Shown here piece by piece: positions 1-11,276 of a DNA stretch of 64,000 nucleotides. The position numbers and the translations under genes are program-made. The notes under the pieces are model-generated. The model was not told the origin of the DNA. It made no database searches and saw nothing but the letters and a program-made list of their open reading frames with translations. The first letter of the stretch is position 1, and the number at the start of each line of letters is the position of its first letter. Origin of the DNA: Reclinomonas americana ATCC 50394 (lineage: Eukaryota > Jakobida > Jakobea > Jakobida); the NCBI GenBank assembly GCA_048213135.1, contig PS015023.1, forward strand, positions 138,220 to 202,219. The letters run 5' to 3'.

Positions 1-3000
1 CCACAGTGGATTCGCGGATGACAAACTGCTCCCGGCCCAGTGCAGCACATTGAAAAACGGCGTCGATTCAAAGAACGAGGCCTTCAGAAGCTGCTGCACG
101 GCGGTCTCTATGGTACGCAGAGCGGCAGGAACCGAGAACGGCAGCGCATTCAACACTCGCTCGAGACCAGGAACTGTGACCGCCGAAGCGGTAACCGGCG
201 GTGATTCCGCAGGCGCAGTCTCCGACAGCATGGTAGACACGGCCTGCGTGTGCACCATGGCTCGCTGGTACGACAGCAGCAGCTGCAGAAGATTGGCGAC
301 ATGGTGCACGGCCAGAGGTCTCAACGGCTCCGCATCGTCACTCATGTCGGCGGCCACCACATCGGCGACCAGCGCCGAAGCCTCACTCACGCACCCGGCG
401 AATGCATTGATTGTGTGCTCGTCTGCATCAACAGCAACGTAAGTGAGCGCCACTCACTCACAAACGCTGGCGCCCACGTGCACAGACCGGCGGCCAGCGA
501 CGCCATGTCCAGCATGTCGACCAGCAAGGCCGAGGCTTGCACGCGGACCTCTGCAAGACTGGCGTGCTGCACAGCCACCAGGAACCAGATTGCCGGTCGC
601 AAATCCCTGGCCGCACTCACCACTCCGTACTGGAGACTCACGCGCAGGAACTTGAGGCTCTCCTCCATCACCGCTGTCGACGCGATTCAGTACTCATGAG
701 GAACAAGCACGAGAGATGCGTTGCGGGGGGATGCGCGCACCAGCCTCGCTCTCCACCCGCTGAGTCACACCCTCCGCCACATCCAACAAGGCCAGTGAGC
801 GCACGACTGCCGACAGTGCACCCTGATTGCACAGGCGATGGAAGCGACGCGGATCGGAGGCGCCGAGCACACGCAGCAACTGTGTCATGCGCGAGCGCAG
901 CACCGCTGCAGAACAGACATGAATGAGCAGCACAGCAGGGAATTACAGAATGGAGCGCTGGCACACAGACCGCTACTTGAAGCGATTTGCAACTCCGACA
1001 CGATCCACTCGACCAGGCCCGCACACTACATTGCAGCGGCATGAGTCGGTGGTAATCTCTCTTTCTCTTCGCTCTCCAGTAGCGACACACACGCACCGCT
1101 TCCACCATCTCGCAGCCGTGCGCCGAGTGCCGCGCAGCCGCCAACAGCACATCGAGACAGTGCAAGTGCACCGCCGAGTCGCTGGGCGACTGCAACAGAG
1201 CGCGACACCGTGACGCCACTTGCATCTCCAGCAGAGCAGCCACAATGTCGCAATTGGCGAGCTCCATGTCGTCCGCGACGAGGCGCTCCTCTGCATGCGA
1301 CAAGCGTCAGGGCACTTCAAGCTTGTGATCTGCGTGTTGGGAGAGACATCACCTTCATCTTGCGCGCTGCTCCGCCAGTTCGTGGCGATGCCAGTGGGGA
1401 TTTGGCGCAATCCAAAGCGCGCACGCTCGACCACATTGAAGAATGCCGGGTCTACGCAGACACGCAGAATCAGAACTCCATCACCACACACTGTTTGCGA
1501 GTACGACGCACCGCCGCGACCAGTGATCAGCGCCACGACCAGTGCCAGGGCGGCACGGACTACCGTCTGATTCCGGTCGTCGAGTGCCAGCCGCGCGACC
1601 AGGGCCAGCTGATTGGAGTGGAACAGCTTGCCCCACACATCTGACGACCGGAGGCAAGGGGAGGAGATTAAAACGCACGTCAACAGACGTGCATACCAAT
1701 GCGTGTTCGTGAACGGCACAAACCGCGAGGAAGCTCGCCCAACTTGATGCGATTGACGATGTGCGCCAGGGTGCCGATGCTTGCTGCTCGTTGCGGTGGG
1801 AACTGCAGGCGATCGAGGTTGTTGAGTGCATGAGAGTGGGAGAGAGGAAGATGCACGATCTCACGTGAGCAGACCGCACTGCGTGACAACTGTACGAGTT
1901 CCTCCACGGTGTACCCGGCCTCTCCCGGATCGATGCCATGGTGGTGAAGGCCGAGATCGGATGGCAGCTCTGCAGCACACAGCATTCAGCGTCCATGATT
2001 GCCACGGTGCACTGCCTGCGATTTCTCAGCCACCTCTGCGTTCCTCTTCGGACAGCAATCGTCCGTCAAAGGCATAGCGCGGCTCGCCACTGGACATGCT
2101 CATCTCTGGCGTGCAGCGTGATCGGCACGGTATCGCAAAGTGAAAATATGAGACGCAGCAACGAAACCTTCTGGTGTCACATCGCGCATCCACTCCAGCT
2201 TCTCCACCTCCACCGGCAGCGACGCCAACTCGGGAGCCTTCTCCAACAGCTGCTGCACCACCGATGGCAGTGGCCCCTGCGGAGCAGCTGCTGCGGTGGA
2301 GACAGCAGGCGCAGGAGCTGATGGTGTTGACGACTCCGAGGCAGCGGCCGTGTCACCACGACGAGCCGCAGCTCGCTTGCGATAGAACTCGACCATGTGT
2401 GGCTCTGGCGCGAGCATGGCCAGCAACTGGCGACTGCCTCGCAAGAAACAGAACAACAACAACTCATGAGCCACACAGAGAGCGCCGCAGAGAGAGGCAA
2501 AGCAGAGGCATGAACCGGTATTCGTCTCGCTCCGCATCCGTCATGCTCTCCAGCATTCGCTGACTGTCGCGGTCAATCTCCTCTGCTGTGGGCATGTTCC
2601 TGGTGTTTCCCACGGTAGGTGGTGGTGGTGTCGGTGGTGCTGGTCGAGCGGGTGCCGGTGCTGCTGCCGATGCATTCGAACGAGCCTGCTCACGCTTCAT
2701 CTTGAAGCTCGACATCTGTTTCACCGTTCGGTGAGGCGGTGCGACAGATAGGTAGAGAAAGAGAGAGAGCGGGAAGGGGCGATGACCTTCGGTCCTTGCG
2801 AGCGATGCATCACGGGAGGAAAGCCGCTGTTGTGACGGACGGACGGTGGCGCATCGGAACTCGACACGTTGTCGCGTTCCACCACATTCGAGAGGTGCGA
2901 CATGAGCACTGGACCTGCACAAGCAAAGAATGATCATCTCACGCACACACACAGAGAGAGAGAGAACGACACTGCGCCACACAAGACAAGTCCAACCTGG

Positions 3001-3282
3001 GCTCTCATCTGTAGGAGAAATGAGATCAACAATGCATTCACACAGACAACGACGTGCAGGTTGACGAAACGCTTCTCCTCTGCCTCCGCCTCTGTCTCCT
3101 CATTGGCAGCAGCAGCAGCAAAGTGCACTCGACGACGTGTCGAAGCTGTGTGCACATACAGATAAACACACTGTGAGTGAGCTAAGTCAGAGTGCTTCTT
3201 GCAGAGGCACATATTCACTTGCACTCTCATGCTCCTCCTCATCATCGTCGAGAGGGATGAAGAATCTCTCTCCGGCAGCCAT
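1..3282 (-). CDS. RPAP1: RNA polymerase II-associated protein 1 (RPAP1), 3' end beyond the window
   Basis: RPAP1 helps assemble RNA polymerase II and carry it into the nucleus. Seen here: a multi-exon minus-strand gene, probably starting at ATG 3282 with an acidic N-terminus (MAAGERFFIPLDDDEEE). Around 2390-2580 lies the RPAP1_N signature: a Pro/Ala-rich linker, EIDRDSQRMLESMTDAERDE, then after an intron LLAMLAPEPHMVEFYRKRAA. The RPAP1_C signature follows at 1860-1985: LGLHHHGIDPGEAGYTVEEL. Downstream exons (about 1700 to 1) encode helical, Leu/Ala-rich sequence, as in the long C-terminal part of the family, and run off the window edge, so the C-terminus is absent. Introns are short and several hold CT/TG runs. 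The two family signatures make the assignment firm; the exact start and individual exon ends are inferred. Its start is 99 nt from the stop of the next minus-strand gene. Confidence 0.85.
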
Positions 3283-3381
3283 CACACAACGAATGAAGAA
3301 GCGAGGGACACGGGACAGGTGGATTGCATTCATTGCGATTGTTGATGTTGTACATGCATAGAGTTGGCAATCAAGCGAGCG

Positions 3382-4846
3382 CTACTTGAACTTGCGAGTG
3401 ATTCCAGCGGCGTATTCAGCCTCCCACTGCTGCGCCTCCTTCTTGGCTTTCCGTCGGACCTTGCGATCGAACTTGTCGAGCTCCTTCAGCGCCCGAGCTT
3501 CGTCCGCGTTCAGTGCAGCGACGCCACTCTCCGGCTCTGCCTGTGTCCCACCGATCGTGTGCAAGCTGCTGGCCATGGTCGGCATCTCGCCAGTGACAGT
3601 GGCGAGTCTGTATTCTATGCCATCAGTTTACCATACGATGGATGCGACGACAAGCAACGCATCACGCACAGCTTGGTCCGCACAAAGGGCGTGCCCAGTT
3701 GTCGTTCCATCTGTGTGATCACTTGCGCAGTGAGCAGCCTGCAACGTATGGATGAAAGCACATGCGGAGAGGCACCTCTTCCCTCCGCAATCTCTTCTCG
3801 TGCAGACTCTGCAGCATGGCCTCCCGATGCAGCTGCACCACAAACCGCTGCAAGTTGACCTCCTCCTCCGCCACCTTCTCAAACGCTCCCATGCTCACAG
3901 TCATCTCCGGCGGTCCATCTGCCACCACAACACGCACAACGATAAGCCGACGAAACGGCGATCTTCTTATGTGAAAAAGGCCGCACCAAACTCGCGTCCT
4001 CTCGAGTTGAGTCGCTGCTGAATCTTGCGTGTCAACCCGCCACTCTCCACAAAGTGCACAACACAAGTCAAGGAGCAGAGACAATGAGAAGGCGATTGAC
4101 TCTCGACTGCTCAATATGAAGGATATCATTCGTTCCTCCTCGGTGAGAGACGCCGGATCCACAACGCCAATGGCGGCCTCCAACTGTGCGAGCAACAGCG
4201 TGTGAGAGAGTGAGTGAGCACAGTGAGAGTGAGAGTGAGAGTGAAAACGCAACTGCCCTGCGCTCCATTTGCCGCACGTGCAATCGATCGCGCGTGTGCT
4301 GACGAATCTGCTGTAACAGGTCTCTCCGCTGCTGCTCCGCCGCCCTTTCCGCCTCCAGTCCACTCTGAATCAAGTGCACAACATCTATACACACAGAGAG
4401 AGAAAGAGAGAGTCGTTGTAATGAGTAAATAGATGTGGTGAGTAAGAGAGAGCATGCCGCAACTCTCGTCGAGGTCCGGCCGCTCAGCAAACGACGCCGT
4501 GTGCTTTGGGCGATGCAGCATCGCCGCCATCACCTGCTCGGTCGACATCGACTTTGAGTCAAAACGCACTGGACAATGGACAATGGACAGTGCGCCACTC
4601 GCGATATCCGAATACTCACCCACTCACTCACTCGAGGCACTTTGCAAGCACAGACAGAGACCTCCGCCGCTCAATGTCGACAGGCGGCGGCGGTGGTGGA
4701 GGAGGTGGAGGTGGAGGAGGACAGGCGGTGGAAGTCGGGCGTCCTCCACCAACACGACAACGATTGTCGGGCAAAGCGTTTGCCTCGTCGTTGCCGACCT
4801 CGACTCCAATGAGTGGTGGTGGCAAGCAGCCGCCAGACAAGGGCAT
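3382..4846 (-). CDS. Unrecognised coiled-coil protein with a polyproline N-terminus
   Basis: Not recognised. Best start is ATG 4846 (MPLSGGCLPPPLIG), which opens an exon with a run of about 13 prolines (4680-4720). Later exons read as charged, helical sequence: TEQVMAAMLHRPKHTASFAE (about 4480-4550), SGLEAERAAEQQRRDLLQQI (about 4300-4370), MTVSMGAFEKVAEEEVNLQR (about 3840-3900), and a last exon ending in KELDKFDRKVRRKAKKEAQQ followed by a short basic tail and stop at 3382-3384. The heptad-like Leu/Glu/Lys/Arg pattern suggests a coiled coil; no catalytic motif is visible. Introns of 60-120 nt separate the pieces; the join between the polyproline exon and the next is uncertain. It is divergent from the Cys-rich gene at 5161. 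Confidence 0.6.
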
Positions 4847-5019
4847 TGAGATTGAGCAGTGTGGGTGCACGTGGAGGTAAGCTCACACATACGCAGAGGG
4901 AGAGGGAGTGCAACATGCACCAGGAGAACAGTGATGAAGATGCACACAACACACACACACACAGAGAGAGAGAGAGAGGAGGGCAACACAAGTGCAATGT
5001 ACACAAGGAGAACAGAGAT

Positions 5020-5020
<1 letters not shown>

Positions 5021-5050
<30 letters not shown>
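5021..5050. repeat. (CA)n microsatellite
   Basis: Perfect CA dinucleotide tract of about 30 nt, followed by CTCACT repeats, in the 5' region of the gene that begins near 5161. A second, interrupted CA/GA tract lies at 4948-4980. Long Cys/His/Thr-rich reading frames over this stretch on either strand are products of the repeat, not genes. Confidence 0.9.
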
Positions 5051-5055
<5 letters not shown>

Positions 5056-5160
5056 TCACTAACACACGTCGCTCTGTGCTCACCACCGTTCTTTCCCGTT
5101 AGACTGCTCTGCGTGTGGTTCAATTGCTGTTACCTGTGGTTGCCGTGCACGTGCTGTGGC

Positions 5161-7448
5161 ATGGTTGCGCAGCCGAATGCCTGCTGTGACCCGTGCTTCT
5201 ACTGCTACTGCGCGTGCTGTCGGAGTAAGAGTGATGATGAGGATGAGGATGAGGAGGATGCCGGCAGTGACTATGGCGACGAGGCCGTGGAGGTGGATGT
5301 GAAGCAGACGAGGACTGTGGATCATGTGAACTCGACGGATCTTGGCACGACAGTCACCACTGTCGATGGCTCCGATGATGACTTGGATATGGGCTCGGAT
5401 GATGAGGAGGATGACGATGGTGGTGGTGGTGGTCGTGGTGATGTTGGGGACAAGGTGCACGACTCGCAAGTGGGCGGTCGGTCGCGCAACAAGTCGGTGC
5501 GTGTGTGTGCGTGCATGTTTGGAGAGAGAGGGAGAGAGTATGTGTGCTGATGCGATGCTGCAGAGCAAGGTGGTGGACAAGGCATCGGCGCCGCCGCGTC
5601 GTGTGGGTCTTGAGCGTCGACAGGGTGCGTGTCCTCTTCGCTCTCTTCCCTGCTTCCATGAAGCTCACCGAACACATGCAGTGACGGGGTTCATCCCGCA
5701 CACGGGTCCACCGGCAGCGGAGGAGGTGCTCTCGCGCTTCCTGACTGCACTGGCCACCGACCAAGAGCCGCCGCATGACGCGCAGCCTCAACCGCCCCTG
5801 AGTTGCGCAGTAGCTCTTCGTTGGTTGTGAGTACACTGCTCACCGTGCCCATTGTTGAGCAGGCCCGTCGAGCTCTGAGCCGTCGACTGCCACCTCGGAG
5901 GACACCTCACCGCGGCAGCCGGACGAGAAGCAGACGCTGTACCTGGTACCCAGTGTGCCCCGACCACAACAAGGCGCGACTTTTTGTGATTGTCGGCCAC
6001 TGTGAATGCACATGAAGCTGACAGCTCTCTCTTGCGTGTGATACGTGCAGATACATGCGCCGCGTTTGCAATCGGCAATGTCGGCTACGGGCAAGTGATG
6101 ACACACGAGTGGCCGCGGTCGATGATGCCGTCCTCGATGCACTCTCCGGGACCACTCGTTATGCGCTCACCGTTCGCTGGCGAGGGAGTGTCTCCCGGTT
6201 CGTGGCCAAGTGCCCGACCAAGTGGTGGGAGCGGCAGCGGTGGACTTGGTGCCTTTGGCAGTCGCCAGTTCCCAGCGGATTCCGCCTCGTCGTCGTCTCA
6301 GTCATGTTCGTTTCACTGCCTGTCTGCACTGCGTGTTCCTGCTCGATATATCTCACTCGTCTGCAGTACGGCACCTGCACCATCGTGTCATGTCTGGTGC
6401 GTTCCGTGCCGCCGAAATCCTAATCTCCCCCCACGCATTACTCACACCGCACGCACAGAACACGAGGCATCGTCGCCGCTCACGCCGGACGCCCAGCTGA
6501 CCATGACACGATCAGAGTTCCCGCCCTCGTCGCAATCAGCCCTGCCTCGTTCACACAGGAGCCGAGCATCCACAACGTTGTCCATTAGTTGCGTTTTCTC
6601 TCGTCTTGTCAATCAGCATGCTCGTGCAACTCACCTCGCTCGACATAGCCACGGCTTCGGCTGCTCTGGGTTTGCTTCATTTTGCTCTCGACTTGTGCAT
6701 TGCTATCCTCGATCCGGCGTGATTCGTTGACTGTTGTCTCCCTATGCGCAGCCGAAGCTGTGAAACTGTCACCGCGTCATGCCAGCAGTGTGCACAGTTC
6801 GCCAAGCAATTTGCGACGCAACTCCAGCGCACATTCCATGTCACCTCGTCGATCACCGGCCGCGTCACCACGTCGTCGCTCGAATGGCGAGGGGTCGGCG
6901 ACGAGTCGATCGGGCACACCGCCGGTGCGAGCCGAGTCACCTGTGCCGTCGTCTCCACGGCGGCGATTCTTGCACTCGGCCGAGGTGCAGATCAACCTGA
7001 TGGACAATGGCAACTCCCACGGCACGTCTCACCGTCCCACGTTGTGTAGTATGCCACGTACGACTCACTGATTGTGTGGTGCGCACAGTGGCGATTGGTG
7101 GTGGTGGCATGGAGTTGGCTGTGTGGGTCGAGACGGATTTGTTCAAGAACGCCGTCGACCCCGACCTGCACAGACAGGCTGCCGACCTTGTTCTCGCCGA
7201 GGTGGCTAAAGTCCGAGCCGTTGCGTACACAGCCAGACACGCAACGCAGAATACTTGTGTACTAATGGTGGGGGCGGAGATAGGCTGGTGGCAGCGGCTG
7301 GAAGAAACTCACCATTGGCTGCACCTTGGCCGAAGCGGGTACGTGTGCATGTGAAAGGGAGAGAGAAGCAGAACCTGCGCTGATCCCCCATGTGTCATGT
7401 TTCACAGACAAGGAGCGAGTCCTGGTGGTGAGGCTGGAGGATGCGTAA
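5161..7448 (+). CDS. Unrecognised acidic protein with a Cys-rich N-terminus
   Basis: Not recognised. The first exon (acceptor just before 5102, ATG at 5161) encodes a dense cysteine cluster: MVAQPNACCDPCFYCYCACC. Open sequence upstream of that ATG adds more Cys and aromatic residues, so translation may start earlier. The cluster could be palmitoylated or bind metal (inference). A long acidic Asp/Glu stretch (5235-5440) with poly-Gly follows, then short exons around 5560-5625, 5690-5830, 6060-6300 and 6460-6560. A Ser/Arg/Pro-rich exon (6750-7010) with many SP sites looks like a disordered phospho-region. The exon at 7092-7230 encodes MELAVWVETDLFKNAVDPDL. The end at 7448 (ERVLVVRLEDA, stop) is a guess because the splice phase into it is unclear. 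It converges on the minus-strand gene ending at 7520. Confidence 0.5.
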
Positions 7449-7519
7449 GTATGTTCTCACACAAATACAGCCGTGTGTGCGAACGATTGTTGCGATGTTA
7501 TTCCTCTCTCCGTATCTAT

Positions 7520-8435
7520 CTACTCGGCTGCATACATTGGGGCGTCGCCGCCTGTGTCTTCCAGATGATCTCCACCATTCATACCGCTCGCAGCCGCAGC
7601 AGCCGCCGCCGCTGCCGCCGCAGCAGATGTTGGGGGTTCCGACATCTCCGTGGTGGTCGTTGAACCGAGATCAGGGAACACGGCTTGGATGTCGGCGCGT
7701 AATGCCTCGCGAAACACCTGCACATACACGAATCAGCAGTCTGCTGGATGCGCGAATCACTCTGCCAGCAGCAGCAGCAGCGCAACTCGTACAGCCTCGC
7801 GCTTCCCATCGTGTCGATCCTTCTCCGTGGTCGACTCCTCCAGCATTCTTCGCACAAAGTCCTCAGGACTCTTGCCCTCATCCACCGACCTGGGCGAGCA
7901 TGTGAGCACGAGACACGCATCGTCGACAACGATTGGAGAACAACTCAACTCGACAAGCTCCCGCGGCACTCGGAACGGTGCCAATGACGGAGCTCGATCC
8001 TGCAAACTCGCCAGCTTCTCCGTGAACTTGCCCCTGTTGTACACATACACAAGTAAGCCTCTCGCCACTCTCTCGCGCACACAGTGTGAGCCTCCACGCA
8101 ACAGCTTGCCAAACCACGCGGTCTCCTGCGTGGTCGGGTTGAACTTCTCAATGCTGCGACACAGCTCGTCACACAACAGCACAATCTCCAGCACTTGTGC
8201 GCTGGCCTCGCGCAGTGGCGTGGTGTCTTCCACAGAGGCAGCAGCAGCAGCAGAGGAGGCCACAGACACCGCGGGAAGCGCAGCATGTGCAGTCCCATTG
8301 CTCATGCCCTGTGTGAGACAGTGAGAAGGTGCGTGTGCGCGAGGGCACAGACGCTGTCTGGTGGTGTCGCACCTCATGCGCGCTTGTCTCATCGACGTCC
8401 ATGAGGCAAGAGAGTGTCGACGAGTGTAATTTCAT
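7520..8435 (-). CDS. Unrecognised small helical protein with a poly-Ala tail
   Basis: Not recognised. Exon 1 starts at ATG 8435 (MKLHSSTLSCLMDVDETSAH; an internal ATG at 8402 is an alternative) and ends at a GTGCGA donor. Exon 2 starts after 8310 and encodes ASAQVLEIVLLCDELCRSIE and FNPTTQETAWFGKLLRGGSH, a predicted helical domain. After an intron near 8030-8095, GKFTEKLASLQDRAP follows, then FVRRMLEESTTEKDRHDGKR. The final exon encodes MYVQVFREALRADIQAVFPD and a run of about 12 alanines before a stop at 7520. About 260-290 residues in all, with no signal peptide, membrane segment or known catalytic motif visible. The start lies about 250 nt from the upstream ATPase gene on the other strand, suggesting a shared divergent promoter. 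Confidence 0.55.
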
Positions 8436-8689
8436 TCGCGCTTTGGATCCGGATGTTGCTCTTGGTGAGGGTCACACACAGTCTGCATATGCTCTTTGCA
8501 TCACTCTTACACACACACACTCGTGCACAGCAGAGTGCGCGACTGGGCAACCGCTGGAGATCTCCTCCCGTCGCGCATCGATGCTTTGTCACGTTTGACA
8601 TTGATGTTTCGCTCATTCCCACTGCGCACACACACTCTCTCCTTGTCTCTCACTCTGACACATGCACACATGCACACACACAGTGGGAC

Positions 8690-10991
8690 ACCATTGGCAA
8701 AGTCGGTGCAGGTGTGCTCACGATGGGAACCTCGCGTCTGCTCTACAACATGTATCGCGACTGGAGGGAGCGACGAGAGCGTCAGTCGCACTATCACGCC
8801 GATCTCATTTCGCGACACATTTCTGTGGAGTTCACCAATCCGCAGCCACTGCGCTACAATCTCTTCACGAAACGATATGTGGATAAGCTGCGGGAGAAGC
8901 TGTTGGATCCGAGTCCTAGTTTCGAGCTGGTCATTGGGCCGAGTGGGTGCGGAAAGACGGCGAGTTACCTCGAGGCTGCGTCGGGACTGGCGGGCGTGGT
9001 GTACATTCCGCTCAGACCTGTTCCCGAGACGGTGTCGGTGATTCAGCACATGGCCACGCACGTCAACTATGCGGGTGGCGGGGAGATCAAGAACTGTTGC
9101 GCTTGTGGAAGGGAAGAGAAGAGGAGAAAGAAGGCAGGAGAAGAGGAAAGGAGGAAAACAAGGGAAGGGAAGCTAAGGGAAACAGAGGAGAGAAGGGCGG
9201 AGAAGAAGAGAAGAGAAGGCAGGAGTAGAGAAAGGAATAGAAGGGAAGGGAAGGGAGGGAAGGGAGGAGAAGAAGAGAAGAGAAGGCAGGAGAGGAGAGG
9301 AGGAGGTGTAGAGAAAGGAAGCGAAGGGAAACAGAAGAGAACAGAGGAGAAAAATAGAGAAGAAGAGGGATGATACGAAGAAAGAGAAGAGAAGCAAAAG
9401 GAGTAGAAGAGAAAAGAAGAGGAGACAAGACAGAGGTGAGAAGCTTGGTTAAGAGAAGGGAAGACATATCTCTCACTTGTGCATGCTGGGGTAGTCGATC
9501 CGGGCAGCTTCCAGGAATCGTTAATGGAGGGTCTGCTGTATGTGCGGGAACGAACGCTGGCCAACAAACGAGTACCCGTTCTGATTCTCGACGATCCGCA
9601 TGTTGCGTGCTCTTCTTGTGTGCATGCGGCGCACTTCTCTCCTCACCATCGCTGCTGGTCGACAGACGTCGATGATCTTGGGTGCAGATGGGCAGTTCAC
9701 CGACGCCGGTGCTCACCTCATGTACCTGCTGCTCGAACTCAAGTCGCGGTCATTAGCCTCGGTGTTTCTCATCAGCAGCAATCCAATCATCTTGTGGCCG
9801 CTCCTTGAACAATGTTGCGGGGACAGCGGGAGTGCCAGCATGCCGATAGTTGATGGTTGACATCCTCTCTTTGCCTGTGATGTAGTGTGCGGCTTCTCCA
9901 CTCGCCTCACGCACCAGCGGTACAAACCGATGCCCGAGTGGCAGATTCGCGACCAACTGCACGAGCAGTTTCGCATGGCCGACGCCGACGCCGACATGAT
10001 TGTGCGGTATTTCGGAACGCACTTGGGCGACATGGAGCGCGTGCTCGACTCGTTGCGGTTAATGAGTCTCGAAGGTGCGTGCGTTGCACCTCTTGTTCCA
10101 GCTGTCTCCCTGCCTCGCTCTGACACGCACGCAGATGCCATCAAATCCGTACTCCGAGCGCACGCGGTCAAGCTGGCGCTCGTGTTCAACAGACGATCGC
10201 CTGGCATGAGCGTGTCGTCGAGTTCGTGGAAATGGATCACCGCTGCCGCACTCGACCGCATCGCTGTGCACAAGACTTGTTGCGATTATATCTTTCTCTC
10301 GCTGCTTGTCGATATCCTTCGGCGATCTCACATGGCGCGTTAACAGCCACGTACTCGGCCGTGTACAGTGCCCTGCAAAAGCAGGCGGCCAAGGCCGTGG
10401 CTGACTTGTCGATCACCAAGGAGCAGGTGGAGGAAGTGATGATGGCGTTGGTGCGTCGCGATGTGCTGCAAATAGGGCCCGACAGCGCCGCGTTTGAATC
10501 GGTGACCACCGGCAAGGACCACGCGTGGCGTGAGCTGCGCGAGGGCCTGCATTTCGTGCTGGATTTCCCGCCCGTGCATTCGATTTTCTTTGCCGACTTC
10601 AGGAAGATGAAGGAGGAAGTGGAGAAGCACCCGGCTGCCATTGCAACAAATGTCGGTACGGGCTCCGCAGGAGCAACAGCAGCAGCTGCAGCCACGGCTG
10701 CCACCGGCGGCGCACCGGCAGGCGGGGGCGGCACAGGAGCCACCTCGCCCAGCACCGACTCGGCCACCGGCAAGCTCATTAGCAAATTGCAGTTTGAGGA
10801 TCCGCTGCTGGCGGCCGCAGACTTTACCTCTGCCAAGGTACTCTCCTCTTTTTCTTCTCCCATTTCTTTGCTTGTGCAGTGACTGACGTGGGTGGGGTCT
10901 GCAGGTCAATCGAATCGTGCTGCCCAGAAGACAAATACCTACCGGTGCCGGTCGGTTAAGCCCCAGCAGGCGAAGCACGTGGTTATTGTGA
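8690..10991 (+). CDS. P-loop ATPase (AAA/STAND-like), function unknown
   Basis: A nucleotide-binding protein. The clear exon 8690-9100 contains MGTSRLLYNMYRDWRERRER and a Walker A motif IGPSGCGKT (8935-8961). After a roughly 370-nt polypurine intron, coding resumes near 9480 with SFQESLMEGLLYVRERTLAN and a Walker B-like VPVLILDD. Then come sensor-like SVFLISSNP and an exon at 9885-10070 (MPEWQIRDQLHEQFRMADAD) typical of the helical lid after an ATPase core. The C-terminal part (10340-10830) has a winged-helix-like segment and an Ala/Gly-rich linker. After a phase-0 intron, a basic tail ends at TGA 10989-10991. The layout fits ATPase_2 or STAND-type ATPases; a more exact family cannot be named. 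The first exon is not certain: ATG 8723 is the earliest in-frame start in the clear exon. The stop is only 7 nt before the proposed DNA2 ATG. Confidence 0.65.
9108..9470 (+). repeat. Polypurine (GGAAGAGAA)n-type tract inside an intron
   Basis: About 360 nt almost purely A and G on the plus strand, built from degenerate units such as GGAAGGGAAG and AGAGAAGGCAGGAG. It lies between two ATPase exons and makes this intron several times longer than its neighbours. Such purine-pyrimidine asymmetry can form triplex DNA (established property). It has no stops in some frames, giving false Glu/Arg/Lys or Ser/Leu/Phe reading frames. Confidence 0.9.
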
Positions 10992-10998
10992 TTATTAA

Positions 10999-11245
10999 AT
11001 GGAAAAGAGTGGCTTGCTCGGGACAAATGTCAAGCGCGAGTCGTTGCGGGAAATGATGGCAAATGGACAAACCTGTCAATGTCGGTGAGCAGTGAGCGCG
11101 CACAAAGGGCACGCACACACGAGTACACTCACTCACATTGTTGTTTGTGTGTGTGTGTGTGGACAGAAACGGCTCAGTGACGAACATGAGCACGGTGTGT
11201 GTGCATGAGTGTGAGAGTCCAACAAAGCTTCACTCTCACTCCAAT

Positions 11246-11276
<31 letters not shown>

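Noticed and set aside
8414-9373. 319-codon frame ending in a Glu/Arg/Lys-rich tail
   Set aside because: The 3' half is the polypurine intron; the ATPase reading resumes after it near 9480, so the tail is intron sequence. Only the central part (8690-9100) is coding.
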